From contig JAGBEG010000013.1 of NCBI GenBank assembly GCA_017937095.1, positions 62,001 to 126,000 on the forward strand: a stretch of DNA of 64,000 bases, given 5' to 3'. Shown here in pieces: positions 26,303-34,368 of the stretch. The notes under the pieces are model-generated. The model did no database searches and was not told where the DNA came from. It worked only from the letters and a program-made list of their open reading frames with translations. The position numbers and the translations under genes were made by a program. Numbering within the stretch: the first letter of the stretch is position 1; each line of letters begins with the position of its first letter. The DNA comes from Roseburia sp. (GTDB taxonomy: Bacteria > Bacillota > Clostridia > Lachnospirales > Lachnospiraceae).

Positions 26303-26953
26303 TTATCTCATATATCCATTTCCCGGATATCCATTCCCTATCGTCCCATTATAATAAGTATTTGCATTCATCTGCCCGCTTAAACGCTTTTTGTTGCTGC
26401 TTCGCACCATGCAATAGGCAACAATGGCTATCATCACGTCAATGCACCCTATGCAATGCAGAATGGCAAAAACAACCGCCAATGCTTTGTTCAACGTGCC
26501 TTCCTTTGCCGCACGAATGCAGCCGCACACTCCATAGAAACAGGGCGGAATAAAGAATACCAGCATGATAAGCGCCATCGCGATAACCATTGCAATTCCA
26601 CCCACTAAAAATGTTGCAAAGCCTGCCAGCATTGCAAGAAATGCAAAAAAGAAAACCGGTATATAGCACAGCTTAATCAACATATTCCAAAACAGCAGTT
26701 TCTGTGCCGACATTCCCGACGCCGTCTGATAAATCAGCCAGATTACGTTTATCAGAACTATTACAATATAAATAACAGGCACCATACGAAACGCCTTATC
26801 ATAAATGTCGACCATGCCGGCATCCAGAGTATATGTTCCGTCTCCCGGCAGTTCTGTCTCTGAGAGCATTCCGGCTACCCCCAGCCATACCATAAGCAGA
26901 TACGGCAATGCCAGCAGTAAAACTGCCGGTATTGCGCGGATTATTTTCTTCAT
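26303..26953 (-). CDS. Hypothetical multi-pass membrane protein
   Basis: A 216-residue protein with five predicted membrane helices (about 7-29, 57-77, 87-108, 114-140 and 160-183) and a Gly/Asn/Tyr-rich C-terminus (ANTYYNGTIGNGYPGNGYMR). A short extracytoplasmic loop (about 30-55) lies between the first two helices. I cannot place it in a characterised family. It begins 8 nt after the aminotransferase stop codon and is probably cotranscribed with it. Confidence 0.8.
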   Translation of the reverse strand: MKKIIRAIPAVLLLALPYLLMVWLGVAGMLSETELPGDGTYTLDAGMVDIYDKAFRMVPVIYIVIVLINVIWLIYQTASGMSAQKLLFWNMLIKLCYIPVFFFAFLAMLAGFATFLVGGIAMVIAMALIMLVFFIPPCFYGVCGCIRAAKEGTLNKALAVVFAILHCIGCIDVMIAIVAYCMVRSSNKKRLSGQMNANTYYNGTIGNGYPGNGYMR

Positions 26954-26961
26954 CGTATGCC

Positions 26962-28248
26962 CTATTTCTCTCCCAGAATCTTCTCAAGGCTTGCGAGCTT
27001 CACACAGACTACGAAAATCTGTGTCGCTGTCGTAAGATCCTCCAGAGAAGGATAGGACGGGGAGATACGGATGACAGAATCCTTCGGGTCCTTGCCGTAT
27101 GGGAACGGCGCTCCCGCCGGAGTCATCACAACGCCTGCCTTCTTCGCCTTATCCACGACAGCCTTCGCACATCCCTCAAGCGTCTCATAGGTAATGAAAT
27201 AACCGCCCTTCGGGCTGTACCAGCTTCCGACGCCAAGTCCGTCAAGCTCCTGCGAAAATGTATCAAGAATCATCTCGAACTTCGGGCGCAGGGACGCCGC
27301 ATGTTTTCTCATGTGCTCTGTGATACCGTGTACATCCTTAAAAAATCTCACGTGACGGAGCTGGTTTACCTTATCGTGACCGATGGTCTGAATCTTAAGC
27401 TGCTTCTTGATGTCCTCAAGGTTGTTCGCTGAGGTCGCGATCGCCGCCACACCGGAACCCGGGAAACTGATCTTGCTGGTAGAACAGAATTTGTATACCA
27501 TATCCGGGTTGCCCGCTCTCTTACACTCTGCCAGAATCTCGATCAGATGATCCTGATCCATGTCGTACAGGTGATGTACGCAGTATGCATTGTCCCAGTA
27601 AATACGGAAATCCTTTGCCGCCGGCTTTAATCTTGCAAAGCGGCGCACCGTCTCATCCGAGTAGGTAATGCCCTGCGGATTGGAATACTTCGGCACACAC
27701 CAGATGCCCTTGATCGCATCATCCTTGCTGACTAATTCCTCGACCATATCCATATCCGGACCCGTCGGAAGCATCGGCACGTTGATCATCTCAATGCCGA
27801 AATATTCCGTAATCGCAAAATGTCTGTCATATCCCGGAACCGGACATAAGAACTTCACCTTGTCAAGCTTGCACCACGGCGTATTTCCCATGACTCCGTG
27901 GGTCATGGAGCGGGAAATCGTATCGTACATGATGTTAAGGCTGGAATTTCCATAGATAATGATGTTTTCCGGGTTACACTCGATCATATCCCCGATCAGC
28001 ACCTTCGCCTCTGCGATTCCGTCTAACACGCCATAATTGCGGCAGTCTGTGCCATCCTCACAGGCGAGATCGGAGTAAGAAGAGAGAACATCCATCATCC
28101 CCATCGACAGATCAAGCTGCTCCTGCGAAGGCTTACCTCTTGACATGTCAAGCTTTAACCCTCTCTGCTGGAACTTTTTGTACTCCGCCTCGAGCGCTTC
28201 CTTCTCCTTTAACAATTCTTCCTTGCTCATTTCCTGATATGACTGCAT
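26962..28248 (-). CDS. PLP-dependent aminotransferase, aspartate aminotransferase type (PF12897 group)
   Basis: A 428-residue fold-type I enzyme of the group once called MocR-like aminotransferases, shown in other bacteria to include aspartate aminotransferases (subgroup Ic). It has MSRGKPSQEQLDLSMGM near the start, YGNSSLNIMYD, VPKYSNPQG and YWDNAYCVHHL, and the PLP-lysine motif STSKISFPGSG. The closing arginine segment is SVIRISPSYPS. There is no GntR DNA-binding domain. GGAGGAATGAACA precedes the ATG. The probable role is glutamate/aspartate interconversion; substrate specificity is inferred. Confidence 0.88.
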   Translation of the reverse strand: MQSYQEMSKEELLKEKEALEAEYKKFQQRGLKLDMSRGKPSQEQLDLSMGMMDVLSSYSDLACEDGTDCRNYGVLDGIAEAKVLIGDMIECNPENIIIYGNSSLNIMYDTISRSMTHGVMGNTPWCKLDKVKFLCPVPGYDRHFAITEYFGIEMINVPMLPTGPDMDMVEELVSKDDAIKGIWCVPKYSNPQGITYSDETVRRFARLKPAAKDFRIYWDNAYCVHHLYDMDQDHLIEILAECKRAGNPDMVYKFCSTSKISFPGSGVAAIATSANNLEDIKKQLKIQTIGHDKVNQLRHVRFFKDVHGITEHMRKHAASLRPKFEMILDTFSQELDGLGVGSWYSPKGGYFITYETLEGCAKAVVDKAKKAGVVMTPAGAPFPYGKDPKDSVIRISPSYPSLEDLTTATQIFVVCVKLASLEKILGEK

Positions 28249-28329
28249 TGTTCATTCCTCCTGATTGCTTGTATATACATTTATTTTACACACCATCTGC
28301 TGCGGGCTTCTGCTTCTTATGGGCGCGTT

Positions 28330-29667
28330 CTAAAAATCCTCCCCACACTCCTGCCCTTTTATCTTCCGGAAATACTCGCGGATGTTCTTCTCGTAACCGT
28401 TTTCGCCGGGCCGGTAAAATTTCCGGTCAGTCAGACCGTCCGGCAGATATTGCTGATCGACATAGTGATTCGGGTAATCGTGCGCATATTTGTAACCGAC
28501 GCCGTGCCCGAGCTTGTGGGACGACTTGTAGTGTGCGTCCTGCAAATGCACCGGTATCGGGGCTGTCATCGTGTCCCGCACCGCCTCCATCGCGTTGCTG
28601 ATTGCACAGACCGCCGAATTGCTCTTGGGCGCGCTCGCCACATAAGTGACTGCCTGCGCCAAGATAATCTGCGCTTCCGGCATGCCGATGCGCTCCACCG
28701 CCTGTGCCGCCGATGTCGCGACCACGAGCGCCATCGGATCTGCATTGCTGACGTCCTCCGCCGCACAGATCATGATTCTCCTCGCGATGAACTTGATATC
28801 CTCGCCCGCATAGAGCATCCGCGCAAGATAATAGACCGCCGCATCGGGATCAGAACCGCGCATACTCTTGATAAATGCAGAGATTGTATCGTAGTGGTTG
28901 TCGCCCGACTTGTCGTAGCGCACCACGCGCTTCTGGATGCACTCGCTCGCAACGGCGAGCGTGATATGTATCTTCCCGTCCCCGCTCCGGTCGGTCGTTA
29001 AAATACCAAGCTCGATTGCGGTAAGCGCCGCCCTTGCATCCCCGTTCGAAACGTCCGCCAGAAACTCCAGCGCGTCGTCGTCGATGACAGCGTCGTAGGC
29101 TCCCATCCCCTTTTCCCTGTCATTCACCGCGCGCAGAATCAGCGTTCGTATATCGTCCTTCGACAGATTCTTAAGCTCGAAGATAATCGACCGGGAAAGC
29201 AACGCCCCATTGACCTCGAAATAAGGGTTCTCCGTCGTCGCACCGATGAGTACGACCGTGCCGTCCTCCACGAACGGAAGCAGATAGTCCTGCTGCCCCT
29301 TGTTGAAACGGTGAATCTCATCGATGAAAAGGATGGTCTTTCTGCCGTACATGCCCTGATTGTTCTTCGCCTGTGCGATGACCTCCTCCATGTCCTTCTT
29401 CCCGGCGGATGTGGCATTGATCTGCAAGAACTCTGCGCTTGTCGTATTTGCAATGACCTTCGCAAGCGTCGTCTTGCCCGTGCCCGGCGGTCCATAGAGA
29501 ATGATGGAGCTTAGCTTGTCGGCTTTGATCGCGCGGTAAAGAAGCTTATCCTTTCCTATAATATGCTGCTGACCTACCATTTCGTCTAACGTCGTAGGCC
29601 TTAACCTCGATGCAAGCGGCGATTCCGTCTCCTTATTCTGTTCTCTCATATACTCGAATAAATCCAT
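28330..29667 (-). CDS. rarA: Replication-associated recombination protein A
   Basis: A 445-residue AAA+ ATPase (RarA/MgsA/WRNIP1 family) acting at stalled replication forks and tetramerising like clamp loaders. Walker A is GPPGTGKTT (about 60), Walker B ILFIDEIHRF, sensor 1 LIGATTENP and sensor 2 NGDARAALTAIE. The C-terminal MgsA domain has SLRGSDPDAAVYYLARML-like residues and GHGVGYKYAHDYPNHYV. Length is standard. The 290 nt upstream, to the next gene, are AT-rich and hold nothing I can identify. Confidence 0.96.
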   Translation of the reverse strand: MDLFEYMREQNKETESPLASRLRPTTLDEMVGQQHIIGKDKLLYRAIKADKLSSIILYGPPGTGKTTLAKVIANTTSAEFLQINATSAGKKDMEEVIAQAKNNQGMYGRKTILFIDEIHRFNKGQQDYLLPFVEDGTVVLIGATTENPYFEVNGALLSRSIIFELKNLSKDDIRTLILRAVNDREKGMGAYDAVIDDDALEFLADVSNGDARAALTAIELGILTTDRSGDGKIHITLAVASECIQKRVVRYDKSGDNHYDTISAFIKSMRGSDPDAAVYYLARMLYAGEDIKFIARRIMICAAEDVSNADPMALVVATSAAQAVERIGMPEAQIILAQAVTYVASAPKSNSAVCAISNAMEAVRDTMTAPIPVHLQDAHYKSSHKLGHGVGYKYAHDYPNHYVDQQYLPDGLTDRKFYRPGENGYEKNIREYFRKIKGQECGEDF

Positions 29668-29957
29668 CCAAAAAACCTGCCTTTCAGCCGTCTTTTTGTC
29701 CGCGTGACGCGCACATTTGGCTGTTTTGAATTTTTCTTACAGCAAACTTGCATTTTCTCTCTGCGTTTCGCAGATTATTGTCGCTTTTTCCTGCAAATAT
29801 GACAGATTCTTCTCGTAAAATTTCATTCCATCTCTTACCATACATGAAATAGACGCTTTTTACAAGTAAGAATATGCAATTTCTCCATTGTGCATGATTT
29901 TACCGGAAAATCATTTCTTCTACTGTAACAAATTGATAAGAAAGTTATTTCATCTTA

Positions 29958-30989
29958 TCACTGAATACCGTCCAAGTCCATATTACTGTTGCCGTTATCA
30001 CTCGCCGGGAAATCAAATTCAGACAAAGAAAACCTGTCTACTGCCTCCTGCTCATTTATATCAAGAGAATAGGTAATGACCTCATTGTCCGGATAGCCGT
30101 ATATACGCCTTAAATATTCGTCATACGACGCGTTACTGTAAGAATTATTCGAAGTACCGGAGCTTGAGCGCTTCACTTCCTCCACCGTTACTTCGATCGG
30201 AGCCATAGCCTGAATACCGTTTGCATCCGTAACATAGTATGCCGCCCAATAACTGCCCGGCACAGACGTATCGACTCCCGAGGAATCACATGTCACACTC
30301 GCTGTAATATCATTTCCAAAACAATCGGATGCAGTGATTCCTTCCATGTAATCTATATCCGTCCCCTTCTTTACCGTCATATTTTCAATTCCGCCGAACA
30401 CCGGTATCGTACATACCTTCACCCGAAACGGACAAGCAACACTATTTCCCGCTGCGTCTGAGATTATAAGTTCATTATCGTATTCCCCGATATTGGGATA
30501 GACGAATGCCGGGTTATTACACGTTACTCCACCAATTTCAAACGTTGTCTCCTCTACTCCTTCTCCCACATAAGCATTATCCCGAACCTCTATCGTTACA
30601 TTCCCTGATATTTCTGTAACACTTTGCACGATATTCTGTATATAATTGGGTTCTTGCGCCATAACTACAATCGTTTGTGCAACCGTTACGTCGGGCGGCG
30701 TCGTATCGCATACCTCGACCGAAAACGGAAACCGCTGATCCTCATCATACACAAGATATCCGTTATACTCACCCACTGTCGTTGTATCAATTTCAGACAA
30801 ATCCAAGGTCGTCTTTTTCAATTCCCGCTCTGTAAAATCAACCAAGTCCGTAATTTCAATGTCAGCGCTGCTTCCAAGTTCCACCTGAACGCTCTCCTCT
30901 TTAAATACTACCTCCTTTTTTCCACACCCCGCAAAGCTTACCGTCAAAAAAGCTGCAGTAAACAGCAGACATAACATTTTCTTTTTCAT
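29958..30989 (-). CDS. Lipoprotein with bacterial Ig-like/HYR-type repeats
   Basis: A 343-residue exported lipoprotein. ATG 30989 (MKKKMLCLLFTAAFL) is preferred because GGGAGGAG lies 6 nt upstream. The signal peptide ends at lipobox VSFAGC (Cys21). Three or four beta-sandwich repeats follow: a first one around 28-95 (VQVELGSSADIEITDLVDF), then VCDTTPPDVTV, DNELIISDAAGNSV and a repeat beginning VKKGTDIDYMEGITASDCFG. They resemble DUF5011/HYR-like domains. The C-terminal 70 residues are Ser/Asn-rich and acidic. It is probably displayed at the cell surface; its partner is unknown. Confidence 0.85.
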   Translation of the reverse strand: MKKKMLCLLFTAAFLTVSFAGCGKKEVVFKEESVQVELGSSADIEITDLVDFTERELKKTTLDLSEIDTTTVGEYNGYLVYDEDQRFPFSVEVCDTTPPDVTVAQTIVVMAQEPNYIQNIVQSVTEISGNVTIEVRDNAYVGEGVEETTFEIGGVTCNNPAFVYPNIGEYDNELIISDAAGNSVACPFRVKVCTIPVFGGIENMTVKKGTDIDYMEGITASDCFGNDITASVTCDSSGVDTSVPGSYWAAYYVTDANGIQAMAPIEVTVEEVKRSSSGTSNNSYSNASYDEYLRRIYGYPDNEVITYSLDINEQEAVDRFSLSEFDFPASDNGNSNMDLDGIQ

Positions 30990-31110
30990 CTGTACTCCTC
31001 CCATGTTTCTATGCACGATTGTTCTCACAAATGCTATTTTAACAGCTTTGTCGAATAAAAAATAGTACCTAAATCATCAAATCTTCGTTGATGTTTCGGC
31101 ATCTTAACGC

Positions 31111-31140
31111 CAAAAACCCCGCACACTTTTCGTGTGCGGG
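31111..31140 (-). terminator. Rho-independent terminator of fliC
   Basis: On the minus strand a 10-bp GC-rich stem CCCCGCACAC/GTGTGCGGGG with loop GAAAA is followed by TTTTTGG. It starts 31 nt past the flagellin stop. Confidence 0.93.
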
Positions 31141-31171
31141 GAAAGAGCCAAAAAGCTGCTGCACTTTTCCA

Positions 31172-32542
31172 TTACTGCAGGAGTGAAAGAACGCCCTGTG
31201 TGGACTGGTTCGCCTGTGCAAGCATAGACTGTCCTGCCTGTGCAAGGATGTTGTTCTTGGAGTACTCCACCATCTCTTCCGCCATATCGGTATCACGGAT
31301 GCGGGACTCTGCTGCGGTGGTATTCTCAACAACGTTGTCGAGGTTTGCGATCGTGTGCTCTAAGCGGTTCTGAACTGCGCCGAGTGCGGAACGCTGCGCA
31401 GATACGGTCGCAACTGCGTCTGCAATGGCGTCAATCGCATAGGTCGCCGCCGTGCCGTTCGTATCTGTTACATTGATTCCCTCGATGCCGAGCCCTGCCG
31501 CGCTCATAGCGTCGATATCCACCGTGATCTTATTAGTGGAATCCGCGTCTGCACCGACATGCAGGTTGAAGGATAAGGTATCCTTTACCGTTGCATAGCC
31601 TTTTTTAATCGTAAATTCAACATTTCCATCCGTATCGGCTGTTCCTGCGGTAACGGTAGGCTTTCCGTCGGTTGTTCCGATTGAGTTCGCCGCTGTCAGC
31701 TCTGCCGTGATCTTCGTAATGGCTTCTGCCTGATTAATCGAAGTCGACTTTGTAGTGTCCACGGCTGTTACTGCCGCATCCGGATCATCAGGAGTAAGAT
31801 TTACCTTGCTTCCCGCCTTAATCTTCGCAGCAATGGTTTCTGCCAGAAGTTCATTCGTAGCCTCATCTACGTCAGCCGCATCATCCTTTACCGCATATCT
31901 CACGCCGTCAACTTCCACTTCATCATCTTCTGCCAATCCCTTCACTGCAGTCTGAAGGTCTCCGACGCCGCTGCCATCTGCATAAACATCATAATTTACG
32001 CCGCCAATCTTAATTGTAGAACCTGCCTTTACATTTGTGGTAAACGTAGCTTCCGTATCGCCGTCTACGAGTGTTCCGTCAAATCCGGCGTCATGCGCAG
32101 CCATATACTTGTCTGTCGTTCCTGTCTGTCCCTTGAGCAGATAGATCTCGTTGAACTTGGTCGTCTCGGAAACACGGTCGATCTCAGTTACCAACTGGTC
32201 TACCTCATCCTGGATCGCCTGACGGTCAGCCTCGGAGTTGGTTCCGTTGGAAGCCTGAACTGCCAGCTCGTTCATACGCTGTAACATGGAATGAACTTCT
32301 GTCAATGCACCCTCTGCGGTCTGTACTGCGGAAACGCCGTCCTGTGCGTTCGTGGAAGCCTGATCCAGACCCTTGATCTGTTTTCTCATCTTCTCGGAAA
32401 TCGTAAGACCTGCCGCGTCATCCGCCGCGCGGTTGATCCGGTAACCGGATGATAACTTCTCAGAGGACTTTGCCTGCTGTCCTGTCGTGATGCCTAACAT
32501 TCTGTTCGCGTTCATCGCTGTTAAATTGTGCTGTACTACCAT
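31172..32542 (-). CDS. fliC: Flagellin
   Basis: A 456-residue flagellin, the filament subunit exported by the flagellar type III apparatus. The conserved N-terminal D0/D1 (1-140: VVQHNLTAMNANRMLG, SGYRINRAADDAAGL) and C-terminal D1/D0 (370-456: GAVQNRLEHTIANLDN, ESRIRDTDMAEEMVEY, ANQSTQGVLSLLQ) are intact. Residues 140-370 form a variable, acidic, Thr/Asp-rich D2/D3 region with low similarity expected between strains. SD GGAGG lies 9 nt upstream within a leader rich in GGA motifs. csrA is immediately upstream. I see no clear sigmaA or sigmaD promoter in the present 103-nt leader. Confidence 0.97.
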   Translation of the reverse strand: MVVQHNLTAMNANRMLGITTGQQAKSSEKLSSGYRINRAADDAAGLTISEKMRKQIKGLDQASTNAQDGVSAVQTAEGALTEVHSMLQRMNELAVQASNGTNSEADRQAIQDEVDQLVTEIDRVSETTKFNEIYLLKGQTGTTDKYMAAHDAGFDGTLVDGDTEATFTTNVKAGSTIKIGGVNYDVYADGSGVGDLQTAVKGLAEDDEVEVDGVRYAVKDDAADVDEATNELLAETIAAKIKAGSKVNLTPDDPDAAVTAVDTTKSTSINQAEAITKITAELTAANSIGTTDGKPTVTAGTADTDGNVEFTIKKGYATVKDTLSFNLHVGADADSTNKITVDIDAMSAAGLGIEGINVTDTNGTAATYAIDAIADAVATVSAQRSALGAVQNRLEHTIANLDNVVENTTAAESRIRDTDMAEEMVEYSKNNILAQAGQSMLAQANQSTQGVLSLLQ

Positions 32543-32550
32543 AAATTTTT

Positions 32551-32608
32551 ACCTCCGTGTGATAAATGTTTTTCCGCTTATGCGGTGTATTCCGGGAATC
32601 CGTTCCCG
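32551..32608 (-). promoter_or_regulatory. Predicted CsrA-binding leader of fliC
   Basis: On the minus strand the leader has a 5-bp hairpin GGGAA-CGGA-TTCCC (32594-32607) that shows GGA in its loop. Further GGA motifs follow, one of them next to a second hairpin CCGC-ATAA-GCGG. The last GGA overlaps the Shine-Dalgarno sequence ACGGAGG (32551-32558). The layout parallels B. subtilis hag, where CsrA binds an upstream hairpin and the SD to block translation. Confidence 0.6.
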
Positions 32609-32645
32609 TTATAATAAACCGAGCCCCTAGGTTAGCCCGGTATTA

Positions 32646-32906
32646 TTACCGTGTGTTGCCTTCTGCGCCTCTTCTCTCCCTTCGCAGAATTTCCCTGATC
32701 TCCTGCTTTGCTTCCTCGGAAATCCCCTGCTCCTTATAATAAGGAGACGGCGCCTTTTTCTCTCCGGCGGAGCTCCTGGCGATATTCAGCTCTCTGGGCG
32801 CATCCACGAGAAGATGAATGTTGTTTGCCGATCCTCCCGAAAAAATGACGCGGATGTTTTTGCCAATGTCGATGTACTCCCCCGGTTTCAATGTCAGTTT
32901 CAGCAT
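32646..32906 (-). CDS. csrA: Carbon storage regulator CsrA-like translational repressor
   Basis: An 86-residue CsrA-family RNA-binding protein. ATG 32906 (MLKLTLKPGEYIDIGKNIRV) follows GGGAGG by 5 nt. The beta-strand core matches the family through DAPRELNIARS, including the key Arg. It is divergent: the usual LTR at the start is LTL, and the conserved acidic residues after the Arg are missing. It also has an added 30-residue charged helix (SEEAKQEIREILRRERR). In Firmicutes CsrA represses flagellin translation and is antagonised by FliW; no fliW is seen in this window. Confidence 0.87.
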   Translation of the reverse strand: MLKLTLKPGEYIDIGKNIRVIFSGGSANNIHLLVDAPRELNIARSSAGEKKAPSPYYKEQGISEEAKQEIREILRRERRGAEGNTR

Positions 32907-32987
32907 AAGAACCTCCCTGTTTCGTCTGTATTTTTCCATAAATAATGTGTATACTTATCTGTATACCCGTCAGCCGGAATATAAGAT

Positions 32988-33021
32988 GCGGGGTAACACA
33001 ATGTATATTGTGTTACCCCGC
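32988..33021. repeat. Putative recombination site R1 (left end of invertible segment)
   Basis: A 34-bp palindrome-like site: 13-bp arm GCGGGGTAACACA, 8-bp centre ATGTATAT, 13-bp inverted arm. The inner 9-bp arm GGTAACACA is shared with R2 (33801-33834). Read in the opposite orientation, R2's centre is ATGTATAC, one mismatch from R1's. No T-run follows on either strand, so it is a poor terminator. It lies 82 nt upstream of csrA. Confidence 0.7.
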
Positions 33022-33084
33022 TGTGTAATGAGCGCGTCACATCTCAAATATGGATTTTCCTATGCCAATCCCGCTTTTTTATTT

Positions 33085-33672
33085 TTACAAACATAGGTTT
33101 TTGAACACCTCGTCGCGGTCGTCCTGCTCGATTCCGAGATAGCGCTGTGTGACTGCAAACGAAGAGTGATGATAGATTTCCATGAGAAGTGCGGGCGGCG
33201 TTCCCTGCTTCCATGCATAATAGCCGAATGTCTTGCGCAGGGAATGAGGACTTATGACTCCGGTCAGCTCGCAGCTTTCCGCCGCCTTTCGGATGATGCG
33301 GTACGCCTGCACTCTGGAAATCGGCGCGCCGGAATGTCCCGCGAACAGAAATGCTTCGCCGCATATCCGCCCTGTGCACTCTTTTAGCGCTTTCCGGTAT
33401 GCCTGCAGGGCATCCCGTATGCTTTGGTTCATGAAAATGCAGGATGCTTTCCCGGTCTTTGACTCCACAAGGGAAATGTGCCCGCGGAATTTTCCCTTTC
33501 CCTTGTCGTACACATTTTCCCAACGCAAAGCCAGCAGGTCGGAGATGCGAAGCGCGGTATTTAATCCCATTATTATAAGAAGCTGATTGCGCGGATTTTT
33601 CTCTGTATCTTTGTAATAATCCGTAAATCGTTCCAAATCCTGTTTGTTTCTGATCGGTTGTGCTGTGTTCAT
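33085..33672 (-). CDS. Small tyrosine recombinase (FimB/FimE-like size)
   Basis: A 195-residue catalytic-domain recombinase without the usual N-terminal SAM-like core-binding domain, as in the FimB/FimE inversion recombinases. All catalytic residues are visible: R42 (ALRISD), K72 (SKTGK), H143-x-x-R146 (HSLR), H169 (YHHSS) and nucleophile Y178 (QRYLG). AAGGAGG lies 8 nt upstream of the ATG. It is the only gene between the 34-bp sites R1 and R2. Together they form a probable self-contained DNA inversion module beside csrA-fliC. Confidence 0.92.
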   Translation of the reverse strand: MNTAQPIRNKQDLERFTDYYKDTEKNPRNQLLIIMGLNTALRISDLLALRWENVYDKGKGKFRGHISLVESKTGKASCIFMNQSIRDALQAYRKALKECTGRICGEAFLFAGHSGAPISRVQAYRIIRKAAESCELTGVISPHSLRKTFGYYAWKQGTPPALLMEIYHHSSFAVTQRYLGIEQDDRDEVFKNLCL

Positions 33673-33762
33673 ACAAATTCCTCCTTGAATCGACTGTTTC
33701 CTCGTTCAAAACAAACTGCGAAACAATTTTTTAAATAAATTTAATAAATAATTATAAAGGGG

Positions 33763-33789
33763 TAAAGTATTTCCAGGTTCAACCGATAT
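33763..33789 (+). promoter_or_regulatory. sigmaD-like outward promoter inside the invertible segment
   Basis: -35 TAAA, a 15-nt spacer and -10 ACCGATAT, one mismatch from the sigmaD consensus GCCGATAT. It reads rightward toward R2, 11 nt beyond. In the present orientation it faces no plus-strand gene and meets the R2 hairpin with its T-run. If the segment inverted, it would lie just inside R1 and read into csrA-fliC. Confidence 0.6.
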
Positions 33790-33800
33790 ATAAAATGTAA

Positions 33801-33834
33801 AAGAGGTAACACAGTATACATTGTGTTACCTCTT
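33801..33834. repeat. Putative recombination site R2 (right end of invertible segment)
   Basis: A 34-bp site: 13-bp arm AAGAGGTAACACA, 8-bp centre GTATACAT, 13-bp inverted arm. The 26-bp core (33805-33830) matches the inverse of the R1 core (32992-33017) at 25 of 26 positions. On the plus strand it is followed by TTTGCTT and would act as an intrinsic terminator for the outward promoter at 33763. Confidence 0.7.
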
Positions 33835-33902
33835 TTTGCTTACATATTTAAGTTGTTTCATTTTCGATTTCTGATATTCTCTATTCCTGATATCTTCTGT
33901 CT

Positions 33903-34364
33903 CTAATTCCGCCGCCCTTCCCCGCTATAGGAAACATCCTCCCGGACGTCATAATCCGTATTGTCCACAAAGATTTCCGTTTTGCGGCATTTCGCTTCTT
34001 TCTCTAACATTTCAATCCGGCGCTTCATGCCCCTGCACAACGCATCCGTCCTTCTGTCATCTACGAACAGGGAATCCAACGTTTCCACATTGCGGATGAC
34101 GCCAAAATTATTCTGATGGCGGTCTTCATTTACAATCAGATAATCAAGCACCAGCATTTGATCGACCGCTTCTTTCCTTCCACAGATTCCCAGGCACTTC
34201 ATAATACGGCTTGCAATCACTTCATTATAAGGTTCCTGACACACTGCGCCGCTTCCGCCATGTGACTTCAAACTCCGCCTGTCTGACCCAATATTGGTCG
34301 GAAAGACTAATTCTGGAATTCCCTGATGCGCAAATACACCTACCGGAAGATGGCGTTCCTGCAT
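33903..34364 (-). pseudogene. Decayed HipA-like kinase gene
   Basis: An open frame of 153 residues that looks like a shrunken HipA-type serine/threonine kinase. It keeps the N-terminal IGSDRRSLKSHGGSG and EPYNEVIASRIMKCLGI. It then jumps to the catalytic-loop-like VLDYLIVNEDRHQNNFGVI and a C-terminal RRIEMLEKEAK. The stretch between (nucleotide-binding part) and the DFG-equivalent region after NVETLDSL seem deleted, so kinase activity is unlikely. It starts 4 nt after the stop of the preceding gene. Whether an antitoxin partner once existed is unknown. Confidence 0.6.
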
Positions 34365-34368
34365 CGGT

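Noticed and set aside
32610-32645. Terminator or sigmaD promoter between csrA and fliC
   Set aside because: The CCGGGC/GCTCGG stem is short with a weak T-run, and GCTCGGTT is too far from GCCGATAT with no TAAA. I take csrA and fliC as probably cotranscribed.
32988-33021. R1 palindrome as an ordinary terminator of the recombinase gene
   Set aside because: No U-run follows on the minus strand, and its core and asymmetric centre match R2 in inverted orientation. I cannot exclude that it also reduces read-through.
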